Positions 46,986-59,067 of a stretch of DNA of 64,000 nt are shown here, one piece after another. The stretch is from Chamaea fasciata. Its lineage: Eukaryota > Chordata > Aves > Passeriformes > Sylviidae. The stretch is taken from NCBI GenBank assembly GCA_029207755.1, contig JARCOQ010000017.1, forward strand, positions 11,234,945 to 11,298,944, written 5' to 3'. The notes beneath the pieces were generated by a model. The model was not told the DNA's origin and did no database searches. It saw only the letters and a program-made list of their open reading frames with translations. The position numbers and the translations under genes are program-made. Position 1 is the stretch's first letter. Every line of letters starts with the position of its first letter.

Positions 46986-48928
46986 TCTTAAACTTTTCCC
47001 TATATGGAAAACACTTGCTGGGTGTGGGAAATGCTTTCCTACAGAGCTTAGCTTTGGAAAACCCTGCTTTACCAGCAAGGAGGGCAAAGCAGGAGAATTC
47101 CCCCCCTTTTTTTCTTGGAGGGATCTGCTGGCTGGTTTGGCTTCGCTTTTCGACAGCCCTTTTGATCTCACTCCCACACAAAAAACACCTGAGAGGGAAG
47201 GGAGATGTGTGAACAACACCCATGGGAAATAAAACTGTTTCCTTTAACTGTAAGGCAAACACAAAGGTGCCTTTTCCTTGGGGCACACCTGCTCAGACAC
47301 GGGCACTGCTGCTCCTCCCACCTCACCCACCCCAGCACAGGTTTCAAAGGCTCCTCAGCCCCTCCGGTGTCCCCTGGGGCCAGCAGAGGGTCTGGCTGCC
47401 ACCAGAGCCTCTTTTGGAGCACTCCAAGGAGCAGGCAAAGAGAGCAGGTCATCAGCAAAGGCAGCAGAGATTGATAAGTGGAGTAGGCAATGTGATCTCT
47501 GCAGTGTTCCTAAAGGTGCCATTTTTCAGCCGAGATGCCAAAGCGAAGTCTTCACTTCTTGTAATAAATAAAAACCCTATTTTTAATATTCTGCAGGGGG
47601 AAAGATCTTATCCCAAGGGCAATGACTACATTTTCCTGTGAGTGGAGGTGTTAACCTTGCTGTACTGACTGCATTTTAACCTAAGTTATTGTTAAAAAGA
47701 ATAAATTTTCTGTGATGATGACCTTTTCCAGGAAAGCTCAAGGCTTTGTAGATGCTGCACAATGCTTAAACTCTATAGTGAGGAACAACAGTGTTGACTA
47801 GACCACACTAAAAATAACTTCACAGCTTAATAGGACAAAATACTCCTGCTGAAATGCTGAAAATTAGATTCCCAAACCTATATTTAGGAACTACATGGAA
47901 ATGCACCTGATTAATGAATGATGCATTTCAGACCCCATATTAGCCACTCAGTTTTGCAAATTCAGTGTTAATTTTCCAGTGGCCATAACTAACAGTGATG
48001 GGATTAGCCTGCTGCTGCATAAACAGTAAACAGGTAATTACTTTCTCATGCATTCATTAAACATTTAACTGGCATTTATACATGTAAGTGACATATAACA
48101 AGGTAGCTTTAACAAGTTCATTTGGGATTCAGATTGCAAAGATGTTAATTGACGTTTAATAGGTTTGTAATTGATCTCTGTCATCTTACATTGTGGGAAA
48201 ATGCTAAAACATAATTCAGCACAATGGAAAATAGTACAATGTAATGCAATATTCAACATATCACCAAGATACACTATTATTGCAGCTACATAAAGCTAAA
48301 CTAAGCTACACAAGAAGTAATTTACTAGTTTAAAACTGTATTAATCTTCAATATTTTGCTTCACACCACCCACAGAATTTTAGGAGGCAGCAGTTTCCCG
48401 TGACAATTAAGAAAATGTGCTTATATGTAGTAATGGGGGCTACATAGCCATACCCTGTGCATACATACCCAGCCCATTGCTGCTTTTAATAATTAAGTAT
48501 GGATCAGAATATTTACAGAAGCCCAGACACTGACTTCTGTGAGTGGTGATGTGCCCAAAATTGTTCTGTTTATTATTATAATTGCCTGGTGCTTATACAT
48601 TTATAGCTCTTTCCAGTGACCCAGAGTTACACCAGCCTATAAACCAAAACCCTGCATCTTGCTTTTGTGGCTATTTTTGAACAAATACCTATGGATTTTG
48701 CCCAGGTAAAACATTCCTGGTACCTTGGAGCAGGACACTGAGATTTATCATGGGGTCAGCTTTTACAGCAGGGATCCATCATTTGTTGTTTCATGACAAT
48801 CGAGCACAATTCAGGCCGTGAGGGGCACAAAGACCATGGGGAAATGGAGAGCCTGTTCCAGTCTACTATATAAATAGGGAAGGAGGGGAATTAAGAGGGC
48901 TTGGCTGCATTCATTATTCCAAAGAGCA
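46986..48928. other. Unique non-coding DNA with an AT-rich block
   Basis: 46986-47640 has overlapping 80-140 codon frames on both strands without domains. 47640-48620 is markedly AT-rich and repeat-free, with many ATTA/TAAT and TTAATGAATG words. It resembles conserved non-coding DNA, but no diagnostic motif is present. Confidence 0.45.
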
Positions 48929-49088
48929 TCAGAGGGTGCTGGCACTGCCCAGGCTCCCCAAAAATGGGCACAGCCCTGAGGCTGCCAGAGCTCCAGGAGC
49001 TGCCAGGGATGCCCAGGCTGGGGTTGTTGACAGGGGCTGGGCTGGGTGATCCTTGTGCCCTCCCAGGATATTCTGTGACTCTGTTGTG
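48929..49088 (+). mobile_element. CR1 LINE 3' fragment
   Basis: 'GGTGCTGGCACTGCCCAGGC', 'CCTGAGGCTGCCAGAGCTCC', 'GCCAGGGATGCCCAGGCTGG', 'GGGCTGGGTGATCCTTGTG' and the end 'GGATATTCTGTGACTCTG' match, in reverse orientation, the CR1 at 10556-10862. It shares internal deletions relative to that copy and is shorter. Sense is the + strand. Non-coding. Confidence 0.93.
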
Positions 49089-52000
49089 ATGAGCTAGGTA
49101 GGCAGGATGGTGATTCCTGATCCAGGTGCAGTGTTTGCATTTGCAGCTTTCCCCCTTGGAGCCAAGGCCTGGATGTGAGGACGAGTTACCTGTAGGAGGG
49201 TGAGGAACTGCCTTGTGCAGAGCACTGGATCTGCAGGAAGGGCTTGAAATAACTTGGCTGCCTTAGAATCCTCTGCAGCTTTCTCATCCATGAAGACCTG
49301 GCCTGGTTTACCCAGAGGGGTGTGAACTGGACCTTGGTTACAGCTCTGGGGCTCGTGTCAGCCTCACTGGTTATTCCACCTCATATCATCAGGTGCACCC
49401 AACTGTCAGGGGCATCTCTGTCCACATCAAACCATCTTCAGAGGCTTCTTATAACTTCACTCCCTGTCTCGAGCTGTGGTCTGATTACAGACTTTTCTTC
49501 CCAGTATCTGTAATCTGTTTCTGATGACTTTTATGTGGATTTTCCTTTCACTGACTTTGGGCCCTGAAAAATGAGCAGCCTGTGCTCATCACGTAGAGTT
49601 TTAATCTGAAAAGCCATGGGACAACGGTGCCACTCAGAACTCAGAATATTCTTTCTCAGGGATTTATAAGGGATACTGTCAAGCTGAATCTGTACCCACT
49701 GGACTTGATCCCCTTAGCACGTGTTCTGAAATTCCCATTATCGGCCAAAGGAAATACTAGCAGAAACGACTGCTAAAGGTCAGTAGAAGGCAGGGAGACT
49801 GATTTGTCAGAGTCCTTGCTTCCCATTTGCCCCATGTGAGTGCTTTGTTGATTAGTTGATAGAGAAAGCACCTCGTGTAATCTGAGCTCAGGCTTGGTAC
49901 AAGCACGTTTTAGATTTCAACATTTCCACATGCCTAAGCCTGGATTTGGAGCCTCTGAAGCAAATGTATTCAGTCTGTCACACACATGGAACCTACCTGA
50001 GCAAGTAATTCTGCAAAACAAACACAGAAGTGCTTACCCACTGGTGGCCATTTGTTTACTTTCAAGAGCTGCTGAACATGTGAAAATATTGACAAGGCTG
50101 GCGAGTCCCAGGAGTGGCTTGGGAATGCTGGAAGACTTGAAACTTAATTATCATTTGTGCTTGTTTGTTTTGGAGTTGTTTAATTTTTATGAGTTATGAA
50201 ACTCGCATGTTTAGATCTAGGCATAGAGGAGAGTTTTTATGCAAACAAATTATTGTTATTAACTGTTCCCATAATACCACTGTAAATGAACAGTTACCCA
50301 GGGCAGTACAAACACACAGACACCCGGCCAGGATGCCTGTTCTCCCAGCAATGTTCTTGGTGGAAACTTCTGAAAATCAGCAAACACAGACTATTTTCAG
50401 CTGCAGAATGGTCCCACACCATGTCTTGGATTGCAAGCTGGGCAAACTGCAACCGTAGAAAAGGGTAGGAGAAGACACCAACCCCCTCATTGTCCTTCTC
50501 CTGTTCTAGCTCATACCACTTCCAATGCCAGAATTGGAATACAGCTGGTCTCTGTTCATCTCAGGCCGATATTGATTATTCAAGGTCAAAAGGAGGAATA
50601 AAATCCAAAACCAGTATTGTGGATATAATGAAGCCAACTGGAGCATCCCTGTGTTCTAGGGATGAGCAAGACGTTGAGGTAGAGATGTTGTCACTGATAG
50701 TCTGTGTAAGGTGTAAGCTGAGCCTGTGCAGGGCTCTCCCTCCCTCTATTTAAGTTTTCCAGGTAGGGGCTGAAGGAACTGAGGAGAAGGAGCTAATTCA
50801 GCTGTGGGCTGTAAGAGCTGCAGCACAGCAATGGGCTCTGATGCTGCCTGCCAGCTCCCTGGAAGGCAGGGGGATGCCAGGGAGGAAAAGGCCAGGAGCA
50901 GCTTTCTGTTCTGGCACCTTTTGGGTGGGAGCAATCCCTGGATGTTTTCAGCTTTGGGCTCCTGAGAGGGGGAAAGAGTATCTTTCCTTGGTAAGGAAAG
51001 CACCTAGCCCCAGTGTTGGTGCTGCAGATGATGGGCTTCCAGGAGAAGTCAGGGCCAGCAACAGCTTTCTGTCCTGGGGGAGCAGTTTCTGGACACTTTG
51101 AGTTCTGGTGCTGTGAACAGTGAAGTCATTCAGGGCTCCTGTGAGCTCCCAAGGCTTGAGAGCAGGGACTTTTGTGCTATAAATGACCAAAATAAGCTCA
51201 TGACCAAAATGAAGAGTGTGCACAGCATCCCTCAGGTTATGTATTTAATTCATTTTGGCAAGATCTTGCTGATAGGTCATGAGAAGCCCTACGCGTGGGT
51301 GGATGTTTGTAGGAAAAAATGAAGTGATCCCTTAAGCTATGAATTTACAAAAATGGGGGCCCAATCCTTCAGCCAAGCTGCCAGTGAAGCTCTTCCTGCG
51401 GAGATGTGGATTGGGAGTTATGCCTGGCAGGTGGCCTGTGATTTACACATATTTATACCCACATACAGAGGGAAGCACCCGTACTAACAAGTCCACAGTC
51501 AGAGTGGAGCAGTGCCCTGGCAGTGATGTGCTTTTGGGGTATAAATAGTGTCAGCATCACCTCCCCCACTGACCAGGCTGTGCTGGGCAGTGCAGTGCAC
51601 ACTACACTGACCATCTCCTGACTGCTCCGGGGGACAGAAAGATCAGAGGAAATTCAGATTAGAGGAAATGCTTATCCTGCTGCAAAACTGTGCAATGGTA
51701 TTTGTGCTAATGCACTGTGTACCTGCAAGAGCTTACACTGAACCAGACTATTCCACTGACTTAACTGAGATGAAAGATGCAGAGCCTGGACAAGCCACTA
51801 ACAGGCTCATGGCTGGGACAGAGAATTACACAGCTCTACAGGCTCCAGAATAGAGTCAGACAGTCATTTACTCCCTCTGATGGAGTCTGGTTAATTCTCA
51901 CGGGCAAACAATTTGTTCATGGTATTTATTCCCTGTGCTGATCTGTGAGGTTTTGGTTACTGCTGTGACATTTCACAGCTATGTTTACTACTCCATGGGC

Positions 52001-52413
52001 TGTGTGGGCTTGAGTTTCTGCCAGTCAGGTGGGTGCTACAGAGGAGAGACTGACTGCAACAGGTAAAATTAAAATGAGTGATCTGCACTGGAGGTGGGGA
52101 ACAAAACCATGCACTGTTATTCTTCCCACCAGAACAACAGAAAGAATCACTCCTGTGCAAGTTCCTGGTAAACAAATTGGAAAGGTCATTGCTGGCAGAG
52201 GCAAAAAATTCAGGTTTTGGATTAAAATTTTCTGCTTTTGATTAATCTTCTGGGTTCAAGCCATTCCTCGAGATTTCTGCACAGAACACACTGCCTATCA
52301 AAAGGAAAATAAGCAGAAAAAAAAATATTATCTGCTGTTCAGATTACGGGGTTGTCATTTTTTACACATTGTCCCATATTGTCCTCCAGTGCCCCACATC
52401 CTTGCTCAAGCAG
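49089..52413. other. Unique non-coding DNA
   Basis: No gene or known transposon is recognised. It contains a weak internal duplication at about 50870-50960 and 51027-51115, listed as a finding. Frames are at most 101 codons. Confidence 0.5.
52409..52413. repeat. Target-site duplication, left (AGCAG)
   Basis: Five bases immediately before the TG start of the solo LTR. They are identical to the five bases immediately after its CA end. Confidence 0.8.
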
Positions 52414-53194
52414 TGTTGGGGGTTAGGTTTGTTCCTTCTTTCTCTAAAGAATTTTTTCCCCACAAGTTACCAAGGAGACCAAGTGTTGGATACTTGAGAG
52501 TACTTAACCGAAACAAAGAGGTGGACAAAGGTGGAAGGGGGAGATAACGCAGGTAAAAGACAAAGCTTGAGGCAGCTGCGTGCTTTTCTTTCTCCGGCGT
52601 TCGGGGAGACGCGTGTCTGCGGCTCCTCGAGGACCTCAGCCGCCGCAGAGCACGCCGAGCAGAGAACGGCTGTTGCTGGCTAGAGGAGTTTCACTGTGGC
52701 CAAAGGGATCCAGTCCTAGGAAATCTACTATCACCGGTTCAGCCTGAATCCTGAGTTTTCCCTGCCACCCGTGGGAGCTGGTCCAGGCTCTGCCTCTCCT
52801 TCGGCTTCTTCGGCGCTGCTCCTCTTGCTGCAGCGTGACCCTGCACCCCCTGCGCTGCCGGAACATCCTGCCCCTGCCTGCCGGGACACCCTGCCATCCC
52901 AGCGACCAGCCCGGGACTTTTCCACTGTTCCAGCTTGGTGCTCTGAGGATCCTGCAGGGACACCGAAACCAAACTGCCCTGGGTTTTGTGAAACAAAGCC
53001 CTCAAGGTTCTTGGTACTGTTGTCGTTTGTCATTAATGCTGTAGTTGTTTGGTGGGGGGGAGGGTTTTTTTTGTGTTTGTTTGCTTTGTATTACATACTA
53101 GTAAAGAACTGCTATTCCTATTTCCCAAATCTTTGCCAAAGAGCCTCTGATTGTAATTTTACCTGGCAGATACCTGTCTTCCCAAACCAAGACA
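52414..53194 (+). mobile_element. Complete solo LTR of an endogenous retrovirus
   Basis: The 781-bp element starts TGTTGGGGGTTAGG and ends CCAAGACA, so it has the canonical TG...CA termini. It is bracketed by the 5-bp duplication AGCAG, the mark of retroviral integration. It includes 'CATACTAGTAAAGAACTG' and 'CTATTTCCCAAATCTTTGCC', which I remember from a widespread passerine LTR family, and a GC- and CpG-rich core (about 52590-52930). No internal viral genes remain, so it arose by recombination between two LTRs. A 5-bp duplication would suit several ERV classes. Frames up to 164 codons inside it are by-products. The + orientation is tentative. Confidence 0.82.
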
Positions 53195-53199
53195 AGCAG
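53195..53199. repeat. Target-site duplication, right (AGCAG)
   Basis: Five bases following the CA end of the solo LTR, identical to 52409-52413. Confidence 0.8.
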
Positions 53200-54420
53200 C
53201 CATCCCAGGATGTCACTGCACAGGAGCACTCTCCTGGGGGGAAGTCCCAGCTGTCAGTGAGCTGAGCCTGTTTCCAGAGTGCTGTGCAGTAAATCAGGCA
53301 GCAGGACCCCCAGCAGGGATCTGCCACTCACTGCTTTGGTGCTTCTGCGGGTGCCTGCTGGTGAATCTTTAGTTCTTGCTGTCTGAGGCCAACCCCTCAG
53401 TCATTCATCTTGTCTCCCTGAAGCCCAAACCCGAGGGTTTAGCAGAGTTCTGCCCAAAGAAGGATCATTCAGCAGCACACAACTGTAGCAGCAGGGGATC
53501 ATTAAATACTTGACTTAAATGAAAACTTATGAAAGTTGCTTTGAATACCAAATTTCCTCTCTCTGCCTCACCAAGTGCCTGTGATGCTACCTCCTCGTGC
53601 AGAGCTTTCCAGAACAGGTTCACTCCTCTGATTTTTCTGCCTCTGTATTTCAACTGTGACCAAAATGACTGTAGATGGATGTGACACAGCAAGTAATATT
53701 TTTATTCTGACATGATTTGAAATGTAGACAAGTAGTCTGGCAGAATTTAAATATTCACTGGGACTTTGTCCTTAATAAACACTGCTGTGAAATGCTCCAG
53801 TGCTGCTTTCTAAAGGACTCACCACAAGTTTTACAAGGTGCACAGGCTAAGTGTAAATAATTATCAGTTCTCAGATTGTCATCCAGGCAGGAGAGATGCC
53901 AAGAGCTTGTGTGTTTATCCTCAGATCTATTGGGAAATTTCCCAGGAGCATGAGCTCCCAGACATTTAGTCAAAACATCTAGTGGTAACTGTCTCCAGAA
54001 CATTCAGCAGCTCTTTGATTGACATATTTCTCATCAACAAGTTGGCTTTGTTTACACGGCTCTGAGAAGTACATAGGCAATGATGGAAAAAAGTACAACC
54101 AGACTTTTCTGTTCTTAGACTTTCTTCTTCTGGCAAGATGGGTTTTATTTCAGGAGCTGTTACCAGCCCAGATTTGCTATCATTAACCAGCTGAGCTGTG
54201 CTGAAATGGCCATGCAGAGCAGTTTGCAAATACTCCTTGAGGAGCTTTCCAGCAGCTCAGATCTGAAGCAGCATCAGTAGAAGGCAAAGAAAGTTGGTTT
54301 GTTTTATTTTTTCTTTCAGCACACCTCTGCTTTCTGGGTTGAGCAGGCTTTTGTCACTTCTGTCAATCACACTTTTAGGAAGTAGATCCCATGTCTCTGC
54401 AAAACACAGGTACAAATTCT
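53200..54420. other. Unique non-coding DNA
   Basis: No gene or transposon recognised. Frames are at most 87 codons. Nothing structured was seen apart from ordinary AT-rich stretches at 53690-53780. Confidence 0.55.
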
Positions 54421-54541
54421 GGAATCACAGAATGGCTTGGAAGGAATCCTAAAGATCATCTCATTCCAATCCCCTGCCATGGGCAGGAACACCTTCCCCT
54501 GGACCAGGTTCCTCCAAGGCTCCTGATGCACCTCCAGAGCT
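54421..54541 (-). mobile_element. CR1 LINE 3' fragment
   Basis: The + strand begins 'GGAATCACAGAATGGCTTGG', then 'AAGATCATCTCATTCCAATC', 'CCTGCCATGGGCAGGAACAC' and 'CCCCTGGACCAGGTTCCTCC': a reversed CR1 3' end close to consensus. Sense is the - strand; 5'-truncated after about 120 bp. Confidence 0.93.
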
Positions 54542-57500
54542 GTCAGATCTCATTTTAATTTCCTTAATTACATAGAACTGTTTCTTATCAAACTGACAAA
54601 CTCTAACAAATCCTCTTCTTCTTCAGCAGCCTCGACACTTCTAAAATCCCAGCAGGGATGGCCCAGGTTCTACTTCTGACATGGTGCTGAGACAATTCAT
54701 CACCACCTGCATTTCCAGGTATCTAGTTTGCCCACCTCAAAAATATCTGCAGAACTTAATTTATTTATGGACACATGGAATTATTTTAATAGATAACCTC
54801 ACAGGCCCTCATCTATCGGTGTTTTCTTGTAACACCTCTCATTATGAGACCTAAATATGCACACACCAAGCTGCAAGAGGGGAAAATTTGGTGCTTCTTT
54901 TCCTACCACAATAATTCACCCAGTGGGACCCACACCAGCCTAAGGAGAATAGAAGGAGGGGGTGAGGTAAGTTAATCACTTACCTGCTCCTCAGTCTGTG
55001 AGCACGCTGTGACATTTTTTTGCCCCACACCATATGGGTTTCCAGCTGCTGCCACTCTCCCAGGTGAGGAGCCTTGGATTGGAGCTGGTGGCTCGTATCC
55101 CAGAGGAAGGCAGCACTTCTTGTTCAACCCACACTCCTGAGAGTTGTGCCGTGTGTCAATCTAACAATGAGAGCACCAGAAACTTCTTTATCAATTATTC
55201 CAATTGCCCTTGGCCACCTCTGGGAGCACGTCACCTGCAGCCTGAGCAGCAGCTCAAGCCGAGGTGCCTGTCCCTCAGAATAAATCAATACCACCTCAGA
55301 GTTAATAACTGTGAAACACTAGAGCAAAGTCTGCCATATTATCCAGCAATTAGGACGATTTCTGTTTTTAAATCCACAGCTACTGAGAGTTCTCAAAAAA
55401 AAAGAAAACCAAAACAAAACAGTTTTGGAACAGAAAGAAGGACAAGCTGTTTCAGTCATCATTTTATTACTGGCTCACAAGGGAAATCAGTGAATCTACC
55501 AGTGGTTCATGCAATCCTGTTGCCAGCTTCCCAGAAAGGAAATGTCATGTATAGCAACTTGTTTTTCTATTGCCGCAATTAAAGTACATAGGAGGCCACA
55601 AGAAAAATCAATACAAAACTGGTAAATCCGTAATGAATGACAGCAAAATACTGATCCTCTTGCCTAAAGAAACATCTGTCTAAATGCCACCAAAGGGTTA
55701 GGCAGTAGAAGGCTTTTATGGTTTGTTTTTGTAGGGTCTGCCATTTTTTATCTCTTTCTTTATGTAAGGATCACCGAATGTCCTCCTGCTTCCTGTGCAG
55801 GAGTTTCCCCTGAGGAGAGCATGTGGAGATGTGAATTTTAAAGGCCTGAGGTATCCCTGAGGAGAGTGAATTTGTGCCCCATGAGACATCTGCTGCTGGT
55901 GGAATCCCTCAGAGGCTGCCCTGCAGCCCTCGGGGCAGAATTCTGAGAGCCATGGGCTGCCTGCCAAAGGGAGAATTCATCCTTTTGCTGCAGGCTTTGG
56001 GATCCACCATCCACAGCCCCTGTCAGGCTGACACCCATCCTCATCCATTCATCCACAGGAGATGATTGGCAAGGGGGCCCTGAGCAGTGGTCCAGAGGTG
56101 AATGTCAACCACTGACCTCACAACAAGAATATGGCCATTTTTAAATGCAATAACACGTTTTCAGCCTGTTTTTTATACTGTTCCAACACAGGGCTTTTCT
56201 GTATCTTGCCACCATGTTGTTGCAGCCTTCTGCATGGGGGATGTCTCCATGGTGTCTTGTCCTTTCTGGGCCAAACTTGGTCCTGTTTTTGCCCTCTGCA
56301 GTTACTTTCAAATCACTTCTTTGCTTCTTTTCAAAAAACTCGGGCTGAGTGTCTTTTCTACTTCCTGTTCTCCAGAGGAATTATCACAATTAATTGTGTT
56401 CATGAGATTTTTCCCCTCCCCATGGCATTTTTAGGTAATTTACTGAGGTAGAGGCCAGCCAGTGCTTCTGACAGGTTCCTCACTGCCCAGCAAGGCAACA
56501 GCCAGGGAGAGGTGCAGAAAGCATCATCTCAGTACCCAGGTCACATACAATGCTCATAAATAATTGCAGATCAGCCCTATAACCTTCCCAGATGTAACCT
56601 CGTCTGTTGCTGGGGTGTTTATTTTTATTTTCTTTTCTTTTCTTTCTTTTTAATTTCCACCTTCCCTTCCAGCAAAACTGTGTCGAAGTCCTCTTCTAGG
56701 CAGAACCAGATAATGCTTTTGATAGTAGTCAGGATGTTTGGTTATTCATGATATTGCTTTCGTGTCTGCTGGGGGGTTTTGCTTATAATTTTTATCAAGC
56801 AAGCTGTTTTCTAGTGCTGGAATGGCTTGCTCTGCTGTGCTAAACACTCACTGTGTCTGTCACATGCTTATCCTATTTCAGCAGTAAGAAATCAATAGGA
56901 ATTGATTTGAGAATGTCCAGTCTTATCAAATATGGAGCAGGGTGCTGGGACAAAGGCTGGGCTGGTGGTGTCACACCTAACAAGGCACGGGGATGACAAC
57001 CTTGTTTAGAAGGATGGTTGGACCCCAAGGTGTGGAGCGCTTTTGTTCCTCCCCGTGCCCTCAGCTTTCAGACGAGCCGATTTCCACAGCAGCTCCCTCC
57101 CTTCCCTCCCAGCTAAAAGCAGTGCAAGCACACTTTCCAGTCCTATCAGAAGATTATGTTCTGAGGAGAGAAAGTGTTGCATTTGGAAACAGAAACGCTG
57201 CCAGCAAATGCTATTTCAGCAATTACCTATGTTTAGTAATTATGCTAATGTTGATTCTCAAAAGGCTGTTATTTGCTCAGCATGTTCTTCATACTTTATC
57301 TCTCTACCTGCCTAACCCTTTATTTTCACTCTAGCTATTACTGGTTGTTTGTCAAGTTAAGTGATGTTTGCAGTGCCAAGTGTTGTCAAGGTACTGTTGC
57401 TTTAGCTGAATTCCTATTTTTCCAATACCAGCTGCTGTGATTTTCTGCACATCACTACTGCAAGACTTTGGGGATTGGATTTCACTGCTTACAAGAAACC

Positions 57501-57756
57501 TTGGGTGCTGCAGGTGTTATTGGGCTGTGGGATGGATGAACGAGCAGCTCCTGGGGGCTGTAAAAACTTGTTTGATGAAGTGTGATGGGCATCAATTTGT
57601 AAGTGTTGAACTGACACACGTGGGGGACCTGAGTGTGCTCCTGTCCTGCTGCAGCTCCAGCCAGAGTGCTGGCAAATGGAAACAGCCCAGCACGCACTCC
57701 TGTGGACATGACCCTGACAGAAACACCACACCTGGTGCACCCTGCTGGGTCAGGTT
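54542..57756. other. Unique non-coding DNA
   Basis: No gene or transposon recognised. The plus-strand frame at 55034-55582 (182 codons) lacks a domain and has an A9-derived lysine run. CCTGAGGAGAG occurs twice near 55810 and 55856. A CTTTT-rich tract lies at 56618-56655. Confidence 0.5.
56618..56655. repeat. (CTTTT)n-rich tract
   Basis: T-rich stretch with about four CTTTT/CTTT units on the + strand, followed by pyrimidine-rich sequence to about 56671. Low complexity. Confidence 0.75.
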
Positions 57757-58097
57757 TGTGAAAAACGAGGTTCACTTTTCTGGTAAAATTTAAAATGTTT
57801 AATAAAAAAAAGACAATAAGAGACACAAGAGCAAAAGGGTTTAAAAATTATGGCTGGGTGCTTGGCATTCAGCCAAGAGCACCCCATCATCTTGGACATA
57901 CTTCTTAAATACCTTTTCTATTACATCATCCTGTTGCATATTCATAGACTATGATGCATATTCATATTTTCCTAAAAAAACTAATTTACATGTTCAAGGA
58001 CCTGGCAGTTTTAACCCTTTGCTTTATCTCTGTCTCCTATTGTCTTTTTATCAAACTTTTAAAATCTTACCAAGAAAGTGAACCTCATTTTTTCACA
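57757..58097 (-). mobile_element. LTR-derived foldback element, copy A
   Basis: The element begins TGTGAAAAACGAGGTTCAC and ends with its near reverse complement GTGAACCTCATTTTTTCACA. The two arms (about 57757-57830 and 58022-58097) match for about 75 bp at roughly 80 percent, so the strand could fold into a long hairpin around a 190-bp centre. The left arm and centre match copy B at 59068 in direct orientation. I infer an endogenous-retrovirus LTR (minus sense, since 'TTATTAAACATTTTAAATTT' reads as the poly(A) side) joined to an inverted piece of the same family. No target duplication is visible. Confidence 0.6.
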
Positions 58098-59067
58098 CTT
58101 GGAGCAAAGTAAAATTGCCCCAAGGCCTCCGCAGTTGCAGGTGGATGAAGCTAATGGATCATTTGGGCCAGCAGCAGAGCCGTGCCCTCAGGAATGTGCA
58201 CAGTGTCCGCCTCTGGCCTCAGCACTGCTCCCCAGGAACATCCCGGGACAGGACAGAAACAGCAGGAGTTATGCATGGAACAGGGAGAGAGAAACTGATC
58301 TGGGGGAGGAAAAGGGAAAAGCCCTGCTCCAGAAAGGGATTCTGCATGCACAAGGCAGGGACTTGGCTCCTCAGGAGGAGACAGCTCCGGAGGCAGGTCC
58401 GAGTCTGTGTCTGACAGTGTGACACGGTGTGTCTGAGCCTGGAGACACCGGGGTTTATCAGGGCTCAGGGCTCCCAAACGTGCTGCTTCCAGGTCCCAGC
58501 AACCCTTCCACCCCAGGGTCACTTCTGCCCCCTCTCCTTCCTCCCCAAGCACTCGTGGCAGATACCTGCTGGCCAAAAATTCTTTGCAACAATCCCCAAA
58601 TTTGACCCAGAGTAACGAACCTACTACCAGACAATTCCCAAGGAAGATTCACGATTTAACATGCTAGAGCTATTTCAACAAGCATCCTGCAAACAGCAGC
58701 CTGCACTGCAGGAGAAGGGAGCTGGATGCGTGGAGATGAGCCTGCCAGCCCCAGTGCCAGACAGTGATACTGGGAATATTTCATTTACCAGTGCAGGCAC
58801 AGCTTTGAGAGCTTGACTCCTCATTGCAGCTCCTCCCTAACATGCAACAGCCTCAAATACACACTGCAGCATTGCACATTGATAAATTAATTTGTTGTCA
58901 AGTGACATTTGCACCCTCCTTTAACTTTTTGGGCTCCAGCCTTCTTCCTCCATCGATTCTTTTTTTTACCCTTGCAATTCTCTGCCCTGTTCATGTGGTT
59001 CAGGGAACACATCACAAGCCCTCACGTGGCTAATTTAGCATCCATTTGCTTTTTATCAACTTATTAG
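58098..59067. other. Unique non-coding DNA between two LTR-like copies
   Basis: No gene is recognised. Frames up to 141 codons overlap on both strands in moderately GC-rich sequence and have no viral or cellular similarity that I can see. If the two flanking LTR-like copies belonged to one provirus, its interior would have to be almost entirely lost; I see no such remnant. Confidence 0.45.

Noticed and set aside
52771..53265. 164-codon plus-strand open frame
   Set aside because: It lies mostly inside the solo LTR and runs across its 3' boundary into unique DNA. The GC-rich core lowers stop frequency, and there is no domain.
55034..55582. 182-codon plus-strand open frame
   Set aside because: No recognisable domain, low-complexity lysine run from an A9 tract, and no supporting splice or promoter context. 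Length is within chance expectation for the window.
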